Assembly: GCA_017484125.1 (NCBI GenBank)
Contig: JAFUTV010000012.1
Location: forward strand, 29,314 to 93,313
Direction of reading: 5' to 3'
Origin: Bacilli bacterium
GTDB lineage: Bacteria; Bacillota_I; Bacilli_A; RF39; UBA660
Length of the DNA stretch: 64,000 bases
The position numbers were made by a program, and so were the translations under genes. The notes beneath the pieces are model-generated. The model did not search any database. It saw only the letters and a program-made list of their open reading frames with translations, and was not told where the DNA came from. Position 1 is the first letter of the stretch. Every line of letters starts with the position of its first letter. Shown here in pieces: positions 17,887 through 27,387 of the stretch.

Positions 17887-19839
17887 ATGTTTAAATTACA
17901 ATCGACATACAAACCAAGTGGTGATCAACCAAAAGCAATAGATGAATTAGTAAAAGGGATAAATGAAGGAAAAAAAGAACAAGTATTACTTGGTGCAACC
18001 GGAACAGGTAAAACATTTACGATAGCCAATGTTATTGAAAAAACAAATAAGCCAACATTAATATTAGAGCCAAATAAAACATTAGCTGGTCAGTTTTATG
18101 CTGAAATGAAGGAATTGTTTCCAAACAATCATGTCGAATATTTTATTTCATTTTATGATTATTATCAACCTGAAGCTTATGTGCCACAATCAGATACTTA
18201 TATTGAGAAAGATGCTTCAATAAATGATGAAATAGATGAATTAAGAAATGCCGCAACTGCATCATTAATTAGATATCCTGATACAATTGTTGTTGCTTCT
18301 GTTTCATGTATTTATGGAATAGGTGATAAACAAGATTATGAAAATTCAATGTTAGTATTATCTGTTGGTGACAATATAAAAAGAAATGATATTATCAATA
18401 GATTAATTGATATGACTTTTGAAAGAAATGATATGGATTTTACTAGAGGTACATTTAGAGTTCATGGTGATATAATTGATGTTATTTTAGCAAGTGAAAG
18501 GAGCAAAGGAATTAGAATAGAATTATTTGGAGACGAAGTAGAAAAATTATCATTTTTTGATCCATTAACAGGGGTTGTAGAAAAGCAAGTAAAAACATTA
18601 ACAATTACACCAGCTACCCAGTTTATAACTAGTAAAGAAAAATTAGATGAAGCAATTAAAAGAATCGAAGAAGAATTAAAGTATCGTTTAGAAGAATTAC
18701 ATGAAAATGGAAAACTATTAGAGGAACAACGTCTTAAAGAAAGAACAAATTATGATTTAGAAATGCTAAGAGAAACAGGCTATTGTAATGGAATAGAAAA
18801 TTATTCTCGTCATTTAACTCTAAGAAATGAAGGAGATCCAGGAAACTGCTTAATAGATTTCTTTCCTGATGACTTTTTAATAGTAGTTGATGAATCTCAT
18901 GTTACATTACCACAAGTAAGAGGAATGTATAATGGTGATAGAATGAGAAAACAAACACTTGTTGATTATGGTTTTAGATTACCATCAGCACTTGATAATA
19001 GGCCACTTAAATTTGATGAATTTGAAAATAAAATAAATCAAGCAATATATGTAAGTGCTACACCAGGTGATTATGAACTATCAAAAACCAATCAAAAGTT
19101 TGTTGAACAAATAATTAGACCAACTGGACTACTTGATCCACTTATTGAAGTAAGATCTACTCTTGGTCAAATAGATAATTTAATTGAAGAGATTACAAAA
19201 AGACAAGAAAAAAATGAAAGAGTTCTTATTACTACTTTAACTATTAGAATGGCAGAGGAATTAACTAACTACTTAAAAGAAGTTGGTATAAAGGTCGCAT
19301 ACCTACATAATGAAGTAAAGACTTTAGATAGGCTTAAAATAATTCATGATTTAAGAAGTGGTAAGTATGATGTTATTGTTGGTATTAATCTATTAAGAGA
19401 GGGTTTAGATATTCCTGAAGTATCATTAATTGCAATAATGGATGCTAATAAAGAAGGATTTTTAAGAAGTTCAAGAAGTTTAATTCAAATAGTTGGACGT
19501 GCAGCAAGAAATAGTAATGGACATGTAATTATGTATGCAGATAGTATTAGTGATGCTATGAAATATACTATTGAAGAAACTAAACGAAGAAGAAGTATTC
19601 AAGAAAAATATAACAAAGAACATAATATAATACCTAAAACTATTATTAAAGAAATTAGAGAAGTAGTTTCTAATGATGTTAAAGAAGATAAGAAAAAAGA
19701 AACTAAGATGTCTAAGAAAGAAAAGATGCAAGTAATGCTTTCAATTGAAGAACAAATGAAAGAAGCTGCTAAGAATTTAGATTTTGAACGTGCAACAGAG
19801 TTGAGAGATATACTATTTGAAATGCGCTCAGAAGGCTGA
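17887..19839 (+). CDS. uvrB: Excinuclease ABC subunit B
   Basis: Damage-verifying helicase-like subunit of nucleotide excision repair. 650 residues. Walker A GATGTGKT, beta-hairpin region [20 protein letters not shown] (Tyr-rich), DESH in [11 protein letters not shown], motif [11 protein letters not shown], and a C-terminal UvrB/UvrC (UVR) motif around [14 protein letters not shown]. It ends in TGA, one of the clear uses of UGA as stop. uvrA and uvrC are not in the window. AAAGGAG is the ribosome site. Confidence 0.97.
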   Translation: MFKLQSTYKPSGDQPKAIDELVKGINEGKKEQVLLGATGTGKTFTIANVIEKTNKPTLILEPNKTLAGQFYAEMKELFPNNHVEYFISFYDYYQPEAYVPQSDTYIEKDASINDEIDELRNAATASLIRYPDTIVVASVSCIYGIGDKQDYENSMLVLSVGDNIKRNDIINRLIDMTFERNDMDFTRGTFRVHGDIIDVILASERSKGIRIELFGDEVEKLSFFDPLTGVVEKQVKTLTITPATQFITSKEKLDEAIKRIEEELKYRLEELHENGKLLEEQRLKERTNYDLEMLRETGYCNGIENYSRHLTLRNEGDPGNCLIDFFPDDFLIVVDESHVTLPQVRGMYNGDRMRKQTLVDYGFRLPSALDNRPLKFDEFENKINQAIYVSATPGDYELSKTNQKFVEQIIRPTGLLDPLIEVRSTLGQIDNLIEEITKRQEKNERVLITTLTIRMAEELTNYLKEVGIKVAYLHNEVKTLDRLKIIHDLRSGKYDVIVGINLLREGLDIPEVSLIAIMDANKEGFLRSSRSLIQIVGRAARNSNGHVIMYADSISDAMKYTIEETKRRRSIQEKYNKEHNIIPKTIIKEIREVVSNDVKEDKKKETKMSKKEKMQVMLSIEEQMKEAAKNLDFERATELRDILFEMRSEG

Positions 19840-19843
19840 TAAT

Positions 19844-19872
19844 TTGATTTTTATAGTTATTTATGCTATAAT
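19844..19872 (+). promoter_or_regulatory. Promoter of the fic operon
   Basis: TTGATT, 17 bp, TATAAT with extended TGC, in the recurring TTTATGCTATAAT context. Confidence 0.75.
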
Positions 19873-19899
19873 ATGCAACTATAAAAAAGGGGGATATAT

Positions 19900-20826
19900 A
19901 TGCAAGAATTATATGGTAAAATGAATGCTGCAAAGGTAGATTATTTTGATATTAATGAATTATTAAAAGATTTTAAATTATCTGTAGATAATCTATCTCA
20001 CTTACAAGATACAAGTATTAAATTTAGTGAATACATGGATTTTTTAAGTGATTTTGATAATAAATCAATATTATATTTTCTTATTAAATCTTTTAATGAT
20101 GAAATAGAAATTAGTAATTTAATTGAAGATCATATAATACATCCAAGAGATATAAATGAATCAAATATTTTTTTAGATAGTTTATCTATTAGTAATAAAA
20201 GAATTAAAGATTTACATGCTTTTAGTGCAGATAATCAAGGTGAATATGAATATCGTAATCAAGAAGCTTGGGTTCATTCAGTAAGAAATGGTATTGAAAC
20301 AATTTATTGGTATGCAGTTAAACCTGAAGATATACAAAAATTTATGAGTGACTTTCTAAAGTATTATAGAACAAAATCTGGAAGTTTAATAGATAGTAGT
20401 ATATATATAAAAAGTGCTTTAGTACATTTACTTTTTATGCGTATTCATCCTTTTAAAGATGGTAATGGTAGAACATCAAGATTATTACATGATATGAAAT
20501 TTGTTGAATTAGTTAATAAAACATATAATTATAATTTAAAAATATCACCTCTTCATATTTCTCAAAGTATATGGAGAAACCGTAGTGAATATTATAAAAG
20601 AATTAATGCTCTATATTTTGATTTAAAACACCCAGAGGAAAATTATAAAGCATTAAATGATTGGATTAATTTTATATTAAATATGTATGATGAAGAATTA
20701 AACTTCATGAATCTAATGTTAAGTAATAGTTCTATGTCCTTAGAATATATTCAAAATAAGGCAAGTGATGATGAACTAATAAATAAAGAAGCAAATAAAA
20801 TAAAATTAAGTAAAGTAAAGAGGTAA
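19900..20826 (+). CDS. Fic-domain protein (predicted AMPylator)
   Basis: Fic enzymes transfer AMP or related groups to target proteins. 308 residues. The catalytic loop HPFKDGNGRTSR (His183 to Arg194) is complete. An N-terminal helix carries SNLIED (Ser72-Asp77), a class II inhibitory motif of the [ST]xxxE[GN] kind with Asp in the last place. A C-terminal helical region follows. AAAGGGGG precedes ATG. It is cotranscribed with the Mbeg1-like gene 5 bp downstream. Target unknown. Chromosomal Fic proteins of this size are often host-protein modifiers of unknown role. Confidence 0.9.
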   Translation: MQELYGKMNAAKVDYFDINELLKDFKLSVDNLSHLQDTSIKFSEYMDFLSDFDNKSILYFLIKSFNDEIEISNLIEDHIIHPRDINESNIFLDSLSISNKRIKDLHAFSADNQGEYEYRNQEAWVHSVRNGIETIYWYAVKPEDIQKFMSDFLKYYRTKSGSLIDSSIYIKSALVHLLFMRIHPFKDGNGRTSRLLHDMKFVELVNKTYNYNLKISPLHISQSIWRNRSEYYKRINALYFDLKHPEENYKALNDWINFILNMYDEELNFMNLMLSNSSMSLEYIQNKASDDELINKEANKIKLSKVKR

Positions 20827-20831
20827 GTAGT

Positions 20832-21908
20832 ATGAAATCAATAGTCAATTATGCCAAAGATGAAACAAGAAGTTTTAAAGAATTTCCTTTTAATGATTGC
20901 GATTCTTTAGTTCTTTCAACTATTGTATATTTTGATTTTGAAGATAGTATTCCCTCTCTTTTTTCAAGAAAAAAAATAAAATTAAAAGATATTGTAATAA
21001 AAAATAGTTATGTGAAGTTTTTAGGAGATAAAAAGAAATATTTAAAATTACTTGAAGGTGCAATTAGTAATCCTAGATTTAACGAACTATATTTAGATAA
21101 TTATTATGAAAAAGAAAGTGAAAAAGAAGAAGTACAGTTTAAAGCAATGACATTTGAAAATGATGATTTTGTTTACGTATCTTATATGGGGACTAAATCA
21201 TGCCTTGTTTCTTGGAAAGAAGATTTTATGCTTTCTTATCTAAAACAAGTTCCAGCACAAAAATTAGCACTTAAGTTTTTAAATAGAATAATGATTGAAA
21301 CTTTAAAGCCAATAATTGTAGGTGGACATTCTAAGGGTGGAAATTTAGCTATATATGCATCAATGAAAACAATGTGGCTTAATAGAATTAGAATTAAAAA
21401 AGTGTATTCTCATGATGGCCCAGGTTTTAGTAAAATTATTTGTCATAGTAGTAAATATAATTCAATAAAAAGAAAAATATCTAAAACTGTTCCTGCTACA
21501 TCAATTGTTGGTATGCTTTTTAATAGTATTGAAGAATATAAAATTATTAAAGCTAGTGGAAGAGGGTTTAATCAACATTCACCACTTAATTGGTTAGTTA
21601 AAGATAGTGAATTTATTTATTTAAAAACCAGATCTAGAACATCTAAAATAATTGATAAAAGAGTATCTAATTGGATTGATAATCTTTCTAAAGAAGATAA
21701 AATAAAATTTACAGAATGTTTATTTGAAGCACTTGATAAAGGCGGCTTTGATGCAATGTTTATTTCTAATAGAAATTACTTATCTATGATTAGAGCAGTA
21801 AGAAAAGGATTAAAAAATGTTGATGAGGAAACAAAGGATATAATAATAGAAATAGTAAAAAGATTGTTTGTTTATAAAAAAGAAATTAGTAAAAATAGTG
21901 ATATATAA
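20832..21908 (+). CDS. Mbeg1-like (DUF2974) alpha/beta-hydrolase
   Basis: 358 residues with the nucleophile elbow GGHSKGGNLAIYA (Ser167), the hallmark of the Mbeg1-like lipase-fold family. The N-terminal part (FNDCDSLVLSTIVYFDFE) and the later FNQHSPLNWLV segment also fit. No signal peptide or membrane segment is seen. The substrate is unknown. It overlaps no gene but is only 5 bp from fic, so the two are probably made together. AGAGGTAAG is the ribosome site. Confidence 0.8.
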   Translation: MKSIVNYAKDETRSFKEFPFNDCDSLVLSTIVYFDFEDSIPSLFSRKKIKLKDIVIKNSYVKFLGDKKKYLKLLEGAISNPRFNELYLDNYYEKESEKEEVQFKAMTFENDDFVYVSYMGTKSCLVSWKEDFMLSYLKQVPAQKLALKFLNRIMIETLKPIIVGGHSKGGNLAIYASMKTMWLNRIRIKKVYSHDGPGFSKIICHSSKYNSIKRKISKTVPATSIVGMLFNSIEEYKIIKASGRGFNQHSPLNWLVKDSEFIYLKTRSRTSKIIDKRVSNWIDNLSKEDKIKFTECLFEALDKGGFDAMFISNRNYLSMIRAVRKGLKNVDEETKDIIIEIVKRLFVYKKEISKNSDI

Positions 21909-21922
21909 TTACTATTTTTTTT
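21891..21922 (+). terminator. Terminator after the fic operon
   Basis: AAAAATAGT/ACTATTTTT stem overlapping the stop codon, with a long T-run. Confidence 0.75.
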
Positions 21923-21963
21923 TATTATTTTATGATAAAATTATAATAGGAGAAGGGGTATGT

Positions 21964-23577
21964 ATGAAAACATTTATATTTGGCCATAAAAGACCAGATA
22001 CCGATTCTGTTTGTTCTGCTATTGCTTATGCTCATTTAAAAAATGTTTTAAATGTAAATGCGGAGGCAAGAATACTTGGAAGTTTAAACTTAGAATCTAA
22101 GTTTGTTTTAAAATACTTTAATATTCCTGAACCTAGATATTTAAATGATGTTAAAATTCAAATAAGAAATATGAAATATTTGGAAAATGCTTACATACAC
22201 ATAGATACAACTATTAAAGAAGCTTTTGAAACTATGCAAAACAAAAATGTTACCGGTTTGCCTATAGTTGATGAAAATAATTCTTTACAGGGTTATATTA
22301 ATTTAAGAGATTTATGTAGATATATGAGTGATAGTAACATCGAATGGCTTAATACATCTTATGATAATATTATTAAAACGTTAGATGGTAAAAAAATATT
22401 ATCATTTAACAATGAAATAAAAGGAACTATAGTTTCATCAATGTATAATAGTAACAATTTCGCAAATAGCAAAAAATTATCTGAAAATAATATACTAATA
22501 ACAGATAGTAATATTGATATCATAAAGTATGCCATAGATTCAAAAGTTAAATTAATAATTATATTTGGAGACTTTAAATTTCCTGCTGAATTACTTGTTA
22601 AAGCAAGTTTGAAAAAAGTAAATATAATTACTACTCCAAATAGTAATTATGCTGATTTAGCAAGAATTTATTTATCTAATTATGTCTCAAATATTGACTA
22701 TGAAGATAATCCAATATATTTTAATACCACCGATTATCGTGATGATTTTTTATCAATAGCTGAAAAAAGTGGACATACTAATTATCCTGTTATTGATAAA
22801 AAAAATAAGTGTGTTGGTATGATACGATTAGTAGATCAAAATACCTACGAAAAATGTCAGTGTATTTTAGTTGATCATAACCAAGATAGTCAAAGTGTTG
22901 ATAATATTAATGAAGCAAATATTTTGGAGGTTATAGATCATCATAATATTGGCGTTTTTCAGTCGTCTTCACCAATTTCATTTCGTATTATGCCTGTTGG
23001 CTGTACTTCAACAATTATATATCAAATATATAAAGAAAATAATATAGAAATTCCTAAAAATATAGCTGGAATAATGCTAAGTGCAATACTTTCTGATACT
23101 CTTTTACTAAAAAGTCCTACTACAACTAAGTTGGATATTGATACTGCTAATACTTTAGCTAAAATTGCTAATTTAAATATTGAAGAATATGGTTTAAAAA
23201 TGTTTAAAGCCGGTACTTCAATAGATAATATGGATATTCAAGAAATATTTGAACAGGATTTTAAAACTTATGAGGTTGATAATTATAATATTGGTATATC
23301 TCAAGTAATGACATTAGATATTGATACAATTTTAAAAAATAAAGATAGTTATATTAATTTGTTAAATGAAATGAATAATTTTAATTATAAGATTACTTTA
23401 ATGTTTGTTACTGATGTTATAAAAAATGGATCTTATATATTTTATAATGACAGTGCTAAAGATATTATTATGAATGCTTATCAATTAGATAATTTAAAAC
23501 AAGGCTTATTTTTGTCAAATGTTGTGTCAAGAAAAAAACAAATGTTACCTAAACTATTGGACTATCTTCAAAAATAG
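21964..23577 (+). CDS. ppaC: Family II (DHH) inorganic pyrophosphatase with CBS-DRTGG insert
   Basis: Mn-dependent pyrophosphatase that pulls biosynthetic reactions forward. ATG 21964 is used since GGAGAAGGGG precedes it, giving 537 residues against about 310 for the plain enzyme. The DHH domain starts FGHKRPDTDSVCSAIA. The insert carries CBS repeats (THVTGLPIVDE-like NVTGLPIVD and HTNYPVIDKK) flanking a DRTGG-like region. Then come LVDHNQDSQ and VIDHHN, metal ligands and the SDTLLLKSPT loop of the second half. In clostridial relatives the insert binds adenine nucleotides and controls activity. Confidence 0.92.
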   Translation: MKTFIFGHKRPDTDSVCSAIAYAHLKNVLNVNAEARILGSLNLESKFVLKYFNIPEPRYLNDVKIQIRNMKYLENAYIHIDTTIKEAFETMQNKNVTGLPIVDENNSLQGYINLRDLCRYMSDSNIEWLNTSYDNIIKTLDGKKILSFNNEIKGTIVSSMYNSNNFANSKKLSENNILITDSNIDIIKYAIDSKVKLIIIFGDFKFPAELLVKASLKKVNIITTPNSNYADLARIYLSNYVSNIDYEDNPIYFNTTDYRDDFLSIAEKSGHTNYPVIDKKNKCVGMIRLVDQNTYEKCQCILVDHNQDSQSVDNINEANILEVIDHHNIGVFQSSSPISFRIMPVGCTSTIIYQIYKENNIEIPKNIAGIMLSAILSDTLLLKSPTTTKLDIDTANTLAKIANLNIEEYGLKMFKAGTSIDNMDIQEIFEQDFKTYEVDNYNIGISQVMTLDIDTILKNKDSYINLLNEMNNFNYKITLMFVTDVIKNGSYIFYNDSAKDIIMNAYQLDNLKQGLFLSNVVSRKKQMLPKLLDYLQK

Positions 23578-23602
23578 AATAAAATGATTTTAGGTGATAC
23601 TA

Positions 23603-24355
23603 ATGAAAGCATTGATTACTGGTGCGTCTTCTGGTATTGGTAGAGATATTGCATATTATCTTGCAAGTAAAGGATATGATTTAATACTTGTGGCAAGAAG
23701 AGAAGATAGATTAAAAGAAGTGCAGAAAAAAGTTAGTGTTAATACAAAAATAATACCAATGGATTTAAGCATTGAAAAAAATGTTTATAAATTATATGAT
23801 ATGACTAAGGATGAAAATATCGATATGTTAGTAAATAATGCGGGTTTTGCTGTATTTGGTTTTACTTCAAAAAATGATATTGATAAAGAAATTCAAATGA
23901 TGAATGTTAATATTAATGCATTATATATATTAACAAGATTATTTTTAAATGATTTTATAAAAAGAAATAGTGGCTATATTTTAAATGTTGGTTCATCTGC
24001 TGGTTTCTTAGCTGGTCCTAAATTAAATACTTATTATGCAACTAAAAATTTTGTTGTTAAATTTACTTTGGGATTATATGAAGAATTAAAACATCAAAAA
24101 AGTAATGTCCATGTATCAGTATTATGTCCAGGACCAGTAGAAACAGAATTTAATAAAGTTGGTGGAGGACACTTTAATGTTAAAGCATTATCAAGTGAAT
24201 ATGTTGCTAAATATGCAATTGATAAAACTCTTAAAAATAAATATTTAATTATACCTGGAATTACTATAAAAATGGCATTGTTTTTTAATAGATTTTTACC
24301 TTATAAATTAAGTTTAAAGGTAGCATATACTATTCAAGATAAAAAAACTAGATAA
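23603..24355 (+). CDS. Short-chain dehydrogenase/reductase
   Basis: 250 residues from ATG 23603 (AGGTG upstream; the in-frame GTG at 23594 lies inside that site). Rossmann motif TGASSGIG, NNAG, catalytic Ser in GSSAGF and YxxxK in YYATK are present. Arg residues after the second strand (VARRE) suggest NADP preference. Substrate unknown. The C-terminal FFNRFLPYKLSLKVAYTIQ is hydrophobic as in the DltE/YqjQ-like group. It lies 25 bp behind ppaC and probably shares its transcript. Confidence 0.88.
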   Translation: MKALITGASSGIGRDIAYYLASKGYDLILVARREDRLKEVQKKVSVNTKIIPMDLSIEKNVYKLYDMTKDENIDMLVNNAGFAVFGFTSKNDIDKEIQMMNVNINALYILTRLFLNDFIKRNSGYILNVGSSAGFLAGPKLNTYYATKNFVVKFTLGLYEELKHQKSNVHVSVLCPGPVETEFNKVGGGHFNVKALSSEYVAKYAIDKTLKNKYLIIPGITIKMALFFNRFLPYKLSLKVAYTIQDKKTR

Positions 24356-24369
24356 TATCTAGTTTTTTT
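24342..24369 (+). terminator. Terminator after the SDR gene
   Basis: AAAAAACTAGAT/ATCTAGTTTTTT palindrome overlapping the stop. Confidence 0.85.
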
Positions 24370-24405
24370 ATCTATAAAATATATATAATTTTACTATAAA
24401 AACAC

Positions 24406-24433
24406 TTGACTTTAATATAAAAAATGATAAAAT
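24406..24433 (+). promoter_or_regulatory. Promoter of the DinJ-like gene
   Basis: TTGACT, 16 bp, TAAAAT with extended TGA, 28 bp before the start. Confidence 0.7.
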
Positions 24434-24461
24434 AATACTTCGAAAAGGGAGGTATTTGGAT

Positions 24462-24740
24462 ATGGCTAGCCAAACAAGTCAAATAAATGTATTAATTGAT
24501 ACTAAGACAAAAAAAGAGGCAACTAGTGTATTAAATGAACTTGGTATGAGTATGTCTACTGCTATTAATATTTTTTTAAAACAAGTAATTAAGAAGGATG
24601 GACTTCCATTTGAAATAATTAATGTAAAAAAAGAAGTTGAAAAGAGTAATGTTGAACCACTTAGAAGTAGTAGATATCAAAGATACAATAATATAGATGA
24701 AATGATGATGTCTTTAGAAATAGATAAAGAATATAAATAA
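24462..24740 (+). CDS. RelB/DinJ-family antitoxin without an adjacent toxin
   Basis: 92 residues from ATG 24462 (GGGAGG at 9 bp). The ribbon-helix-helix N-terminus QINVLIDTKTKKEATSVLNELGMSMSTAINIFL is typical of DinJ (seen in pieces), followed by KQVIKKDGLPFEI. DinJ proteins bind a YafQ-type RNase and repress their operon. Here a terminator follows at once and the next gene is convergent, so no toxin is encoded beside it. Confidence 0.88.
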   Translation: MASQTSQINVLIDTKTKKEATSVLNELGMSMSTAINIFLKQVIKKDGLPFEIINVKKEVEKSNVEPLRSSRYQRYNNIDEMMMSLEIDKEYK

Positions 24741-24773
24741 AAAACAAGGTTAATGAAGTGAACCCTGTTTTTT
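24739..24773. terminator. Bidirectional terminator between the DinJ-like and XRE genes
   Basis: AAAACAAGGTT and AACCCTGTTTT pair with one mismatch, flanked by A and T runs. Confidence 0.7.
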
Positions 24774-25113
24774 AATATTGTGTATTATCTTTTTTTCTTA
24801 TTGCTTCACTATACCATAAAACATCATCTTTTTCTTTGTCCTTAAGCATAATAAAATTATTTAGCATTTTATAAGTTTTAGGATTCATCTCTTTTATATT
24901 AAATCCTGATAATGGAGAATCGTCTTCAATTCTTCCTAGTAAATAATCACATGATGTATTTAAATAATTAGCTATCTTAATTAAAGCATCAGCACTTGGT
25001 AAAGCTTTGCCACTTTCATATGCGCTAATAGTTTCTTGTTTAACATTAATTTTATTTGCTAAATCCACTTGAGTAATATTTCTTTTGATTCTAAGTTTTT
25101 TAATGTTATTCAT
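24772..25113 (-). CDS. XRE-family transcriptional regulator
   Basis: 113 residues from ATG 25113 (AAAGGATGG upstream; the ATG 12 bp earlier lies within that site). The helix-turn-helix is IKKLRIKRNITQVDLANKIN through ISAYESGKALPSADALIKIA, followed by LNTSCDYLLGR, which is usual in phage-repressor-like XRE proteins. The short C-terminal helix region has no sensor domain. Convergent with the orphan DinJ gene. Targets unknown. Confidence 0.9.
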   Translation of the reverse strand: MNNIKKLRIKRNITQVDLANKINVKQETISAYESGKALPSADALIKIANYLNTSCDYLLGRIEDDSPLSGFNIKEMNPKTYKMLNNFIMLKDKEKDDVLWYSEAIRKKDNTQY

Positions 25114-25145
25114 TATTAACACCATCCTTTACTATTCGTATTTAT

Positions 25146-25174
25146 ATTATAATATAAATTATACTAATTGTAAA
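25146..25174 (-). promoter_or_regulatory. Promoter of the XRE gene
   Basis: Minus strand TTTACA, 17 bp, TATAAT. Confidence 0.7.
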
Positions 25175-25257
25175 TAATAAATTATATTTATAAATATATT
25201 TATTATCTTTTTTTAATTGGAAAATTTTGGTATAATATTATTATTAGGTGAGTAGTA

Positions 25258-27375
25258 ATGAATGATGTAATTATAAATAAATTAAGTGAAGAATTAAGTT
25301 TAAAAGATAGTCAAATAAAGTCTGTTTTGGAATTACTTGCAAATGATGCAACTATACCATTTATCGCAAGATATAGAAAAGAAGCAACTGGTAATTTAAA
25401 TGAAGATCAAATAAGAAGTATTTCTGATGAATATAATTATCAATTAAATTTATTAAAAAGAAAAGAAGATGTTATTAGATTAATTGATGAGAAGGGTTTA
25501 CTAACTGATGATTTAAAAACACAAGTTATGGCATGTAACAAATTAACTGAAATCGAAGATATTTATCGTCCATTTAAGGAAAAGAAAAAAACTAAAGCAA
25601 CAGAAGCAATTAAACTTGGTCTTGAACCACTTGCTAAAAAAATAATGTCTTTTCCAACAAGTGGAACTATAGAACAATTAGCATCAGGATATAATATGGA
25701 AGTTGATAAAGCCTTAGAAAATGCTGGATATATTATTGCTGAATGGATATCTGATAGTGCTTTTTATAGAAAATATATTAGAAATAATATTTATAATAAT
25801 GGTAATATCGTTTCTAAAGAAAAAGATAAATCATTAGATGAAAATAAAACATTTACTATGTATTATGAATTTAGTGAACCAATAAAATATGCTAAGCATT
25901 TTCATATTTTAGCAATTAATAGAGGAGAAGATAAAAAAATATTAAAGGTTGAATTAGATTATGATACTAATAATATAGAAGAATATCTTGAAAGTAAAAT
26001 AATTAAAAATAAAGATTCTTTTGTATACTCATATGTTATTACTTATATAAAAGATGCTTTAAAAAGATTAATACTTCCATCTATTGAAAGAGAAATAAGA
26101 AGTGAATTAACGGAAAAATCAGATAAAAAAGCGATAGAAACATTTGGCCATAATTTAGAAGGACTTCTTTTAACAAGACCTATAAAAAATTCAGTTGTTT
26201 TAGGTTTTGATCCTGCTTTTAGAACTGGTTGTAAATTAGCAGTTTTAGATGAAACGGGAAATGTATTAGATATTAAAGTAATATATCCAACAGCACCACA
26301 TAATGACTTAGTGGGATCTGCTAAAGTAGTGAGAGAGTTAATTGATAAATATCATATTAATTTAATATCAATAGGTAATGGAACGGCATCACGTGAATCT
26401 GAAAAGTTTATAGCTGAAACCATTAAAGGAATGGATTGTAAGTACACTATAACATCTGAAGCTGGTGCATCAGTTTATTCAGCATCTGAACTTGCCAAAA
26501 GTGAATTTCCAGATTTAACTGTCGAAAAAAGAAGTGCAATTTCTATTGGAAGACGTGTTCAAGATCCCCTTTCAGAACTTGTTAAGATAGATCCTAAATC
26601 AATTGGAGTTGGGGAATATCAACATGATGTTAATCAAAAACTACTATCCGAAAACTTAGATTTTACTGTTTCAAAAATTGTTAATGAAGTTGGAGTTAAT
26701 GTTAATACTGCTTCTCCTTCCATATTAAGGTATGTTTCTGGTTTAACTAAGCCATCGATAAATGCACTTTTATCTAATAAACCATTTAAAACTAGGGAAG
26801 ATATTAAGAAAACTAAAGGAATTTCAGATAAAGTTTATGAACAAGCTGTTGGATTTTTAAGAATACCTAAAGGAGATAATTTATTAGATAATACAGGAAT
26901 ACATCCTGAAAGTTATGAATTAACAAATAAAATATTGAATTATTTAAATTTAGATGTGCAAAATATAAATAGTAAAGAATTTAAAGATACATTATCTAAT
27001 GCTAATGTAAATGATATAGTTAACAAATTTAATACAGATATATATACTGTTGAAGATATAATAAAAGAATTAAAAACTCCAGGACTGGATCCAAGAGATG
27101 AATTAGATGCACCAATACTTAGAAGTGATGTATTAACAATTGATGATTTATCAATAGGTATGGAATTAGAAGGCGTAGTAAGAAATGTAACTACATTTGG
27201 AGCTTTTGTAGATATTGGTCTTCATGATGATGGCTTAGTGCATATTTCCAAGGTATCTAAATCATTTGTGAAAGATATAAATGATTATTTGCATGTTGGA
27301 GATATAATTAAATGCTATGTAGATAGTGTAGATAAGGAAAGAGAAAAAGTTCAATTAACTTTAATAAAAGAATAG
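25258..27375 (+). CDS. tex: Tex-family S1 RNA-binding protein
   Basis: 705 residues, a nearly universal bacterial protein linked to transcription and RNA metabolism. Order: N-terminal helical domain with ATIPFIARYRKEATGNL, YqgF/RNase H-like domain with GFDPAFRTGCKLAVLD, two helix-hairpin-helix stretches (VNTASPSILRYVSGL and RIPKGDNLLDNTGIHPESY), and a C-terminal S1 domain VVRNVTTFGAFVDIGLHDDGLVH. The TGGTATAAT at 25228-25236 is a likely promoter. The ribosome site AGGTGAG is modest. Confidence 0.95.
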   Translation: MNDVIINKLSEELSLKDSQIKSVLELLANDATIPFIARYRKEATGNLNEDQIRSISDEYNYQLNLLKRKEDVIRLIDEKGLLTDDLKTQVMACNKLTEIEDIYRPFKEKKKTKATEAIKLGLEPLAKKIMSFPTSGTIEQLASGYNMEVDKALENAGYIIAEWISDSAFYRKYIRNNIYNNGNIVSKEKDKSLDENKTFTMYYEFSEPIKYAKHFHILAINRGEDKKILKVELDYDTNNIEEYLESKIIKNKDSFVYSYVITYIKDALKRLILPSIEREIRSELTEKSDKKAIETFGHNLEGLLLTRPIKNSVVLGFDPAFRTGCKLAVLDETGNVLDIKVIYPTAPHNDLVGSAKVVRELIDKYHINLISIGNGTASRESEKFIAETIKGMDCKYTITSEAGASVYSASELAKSEFPDLTVEKRSAISIGRRVQDPLSELVKIDPKSIGVGEYQHDVNQKLLSENLDFTVSKIVNEVGVNVNTASPSILRYVSGLTKPSINALLSNKPFKTREDIKKTKGISDKVYEQAVGFLRIPKGDNLLDNTGIHPESYELTNKILNYLNLDVQNINSKEFKDTLSNANVNDIVNKFNTDIYTVEDIIKELKTPGLDPRDELDAPILRSDVLTIDDLSIGMELEGVVRNVTTFGAFVDIGLHDDGLVHISKVSKSFVKDINDYLHVGDIIKCYVDSVDKEREKVQLTLIKE

Positions 27376-27387
27376 GAAGTATGATTT

